Source: Candidatus Magnetobacterium casense (lineage in GTDB: Bacteria > Nitrospirota > Thermodesulfovibrionia > Thermodesulfovibrionales > Magnetobacteriaceae). Taken from it: a stretch of 44,968 bases of DNA. Numbering within the stretch: position 1 is the stretch's first letter; every line of letters starts with the position of its first letter. The notes beneath the pieces are model-generated. The model saw only the letters and a list, made by a program, of their open reading frames with translations, did no database searches and was not told where the DNA came from. This document shows, in pieces, positions 44,968-44,968 of this stretch. Made by a program: the position numbers and the translations under genes. The stretch covers positions 1 to 44,968 of the forward strand of contig NZ_JMFO01000026.1 of assembly GCF_000714715.1 (NCBI RefSeq), read 5' to 3'.

Positions 44968-44968
44968 A

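Noticed and set aside
1..44968. tRNA or other standard RNA genes
   Set aside because: Scanning for T-loop-like sequences and cloverleaf arms by eye found none outside coding regions; a covariance search would be needed to exclude them fully.

Overview
The window is bacterial chromosome with moderate GC, no phage, plasmid or ribosomal RNA genes, and no tRNA or CRISPR array that I could find. The gene mix fits an anaerobic, signalling-rich member of the Nitrospirota, of the kind seen in the Magnetobacterium lineage: an AhbD-type heme synthase, many PAS-rich kinases, coiled-coil PD-(D/E)XK proteins, Rpn-type nucleases, several toxin-antitoxin modules and dispersed small repeats. This taxonomic placement is inference; no magnetosome gene is present.

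Layout. 1-6.3 kb: end of a coiled-coil nuclease-like gene, an ATP-grasp ligase, a HEPN/MNT pair, a diguanylate cyclase divergent from a DUF3391/HD-GYP phosphodiesterase, and a glycosyltransferase. 6.5-9.3 kb: a radical SAM/SPASM heme synthase, a heptad-repeat nuclease-like protein and endonuclease III. 9.3-16 kb: a PocR/six-PAS histidine kinase, a second coiled-coil nuclease-like gene, and a CHAP-domain secreted protein broken by two frameshifts. 16-18.8 kb (minus strand): polyprenyl diphosphate synthase, AMMECR1 protein, a small membrane protein and rsmA, apparently one operon. 18.8-25.3 kb (plus): gatB, a Nudix hydrolase, a UvrA-family ATPase and a 3D-domain protein, separated by two full 168-bp MITE copies. 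25.3-28.2 kb: two envelope polysaccharide genes divergent from hicAB. 28.6-33.1 kb (plus): a divergent PEP carboxykinase, an M50 protease, trpS, an FmdB zinc ribbon, an RRM protein and rpsU. 33.3-42.6 kb (minus): a five-gene phosphorelay operon. 42.7-45 kb: a frameshifted VapB-type antitoxin and two nearly identical Rpn nuclease genes.

The phosphorelay operon is the most striking part. It holds two paralogous copies of one module (a REC-PAS-kinase followed by a REC-kinase). In one copy the first gene is fused to a complete hybrid kinase (PAS-PAS-HisKA-HATPase-REC-REC-Hpt), giving a 1528-residue protein with two kinase cores. In the other copy the REC-kinase carries a perfect in-frame 252-bp tandem duplication of its ATP-binding core.

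Other points of interest: rsmA appears to start at CTG; hicA appears to be leaderless, with an 18-bp palindrome filling its promoter spacer; the MITE family has a clean 8-bp target duplication at one site; and GC-rich dispersed repeats supply the last codons of two genes and lie in the gatB leader.
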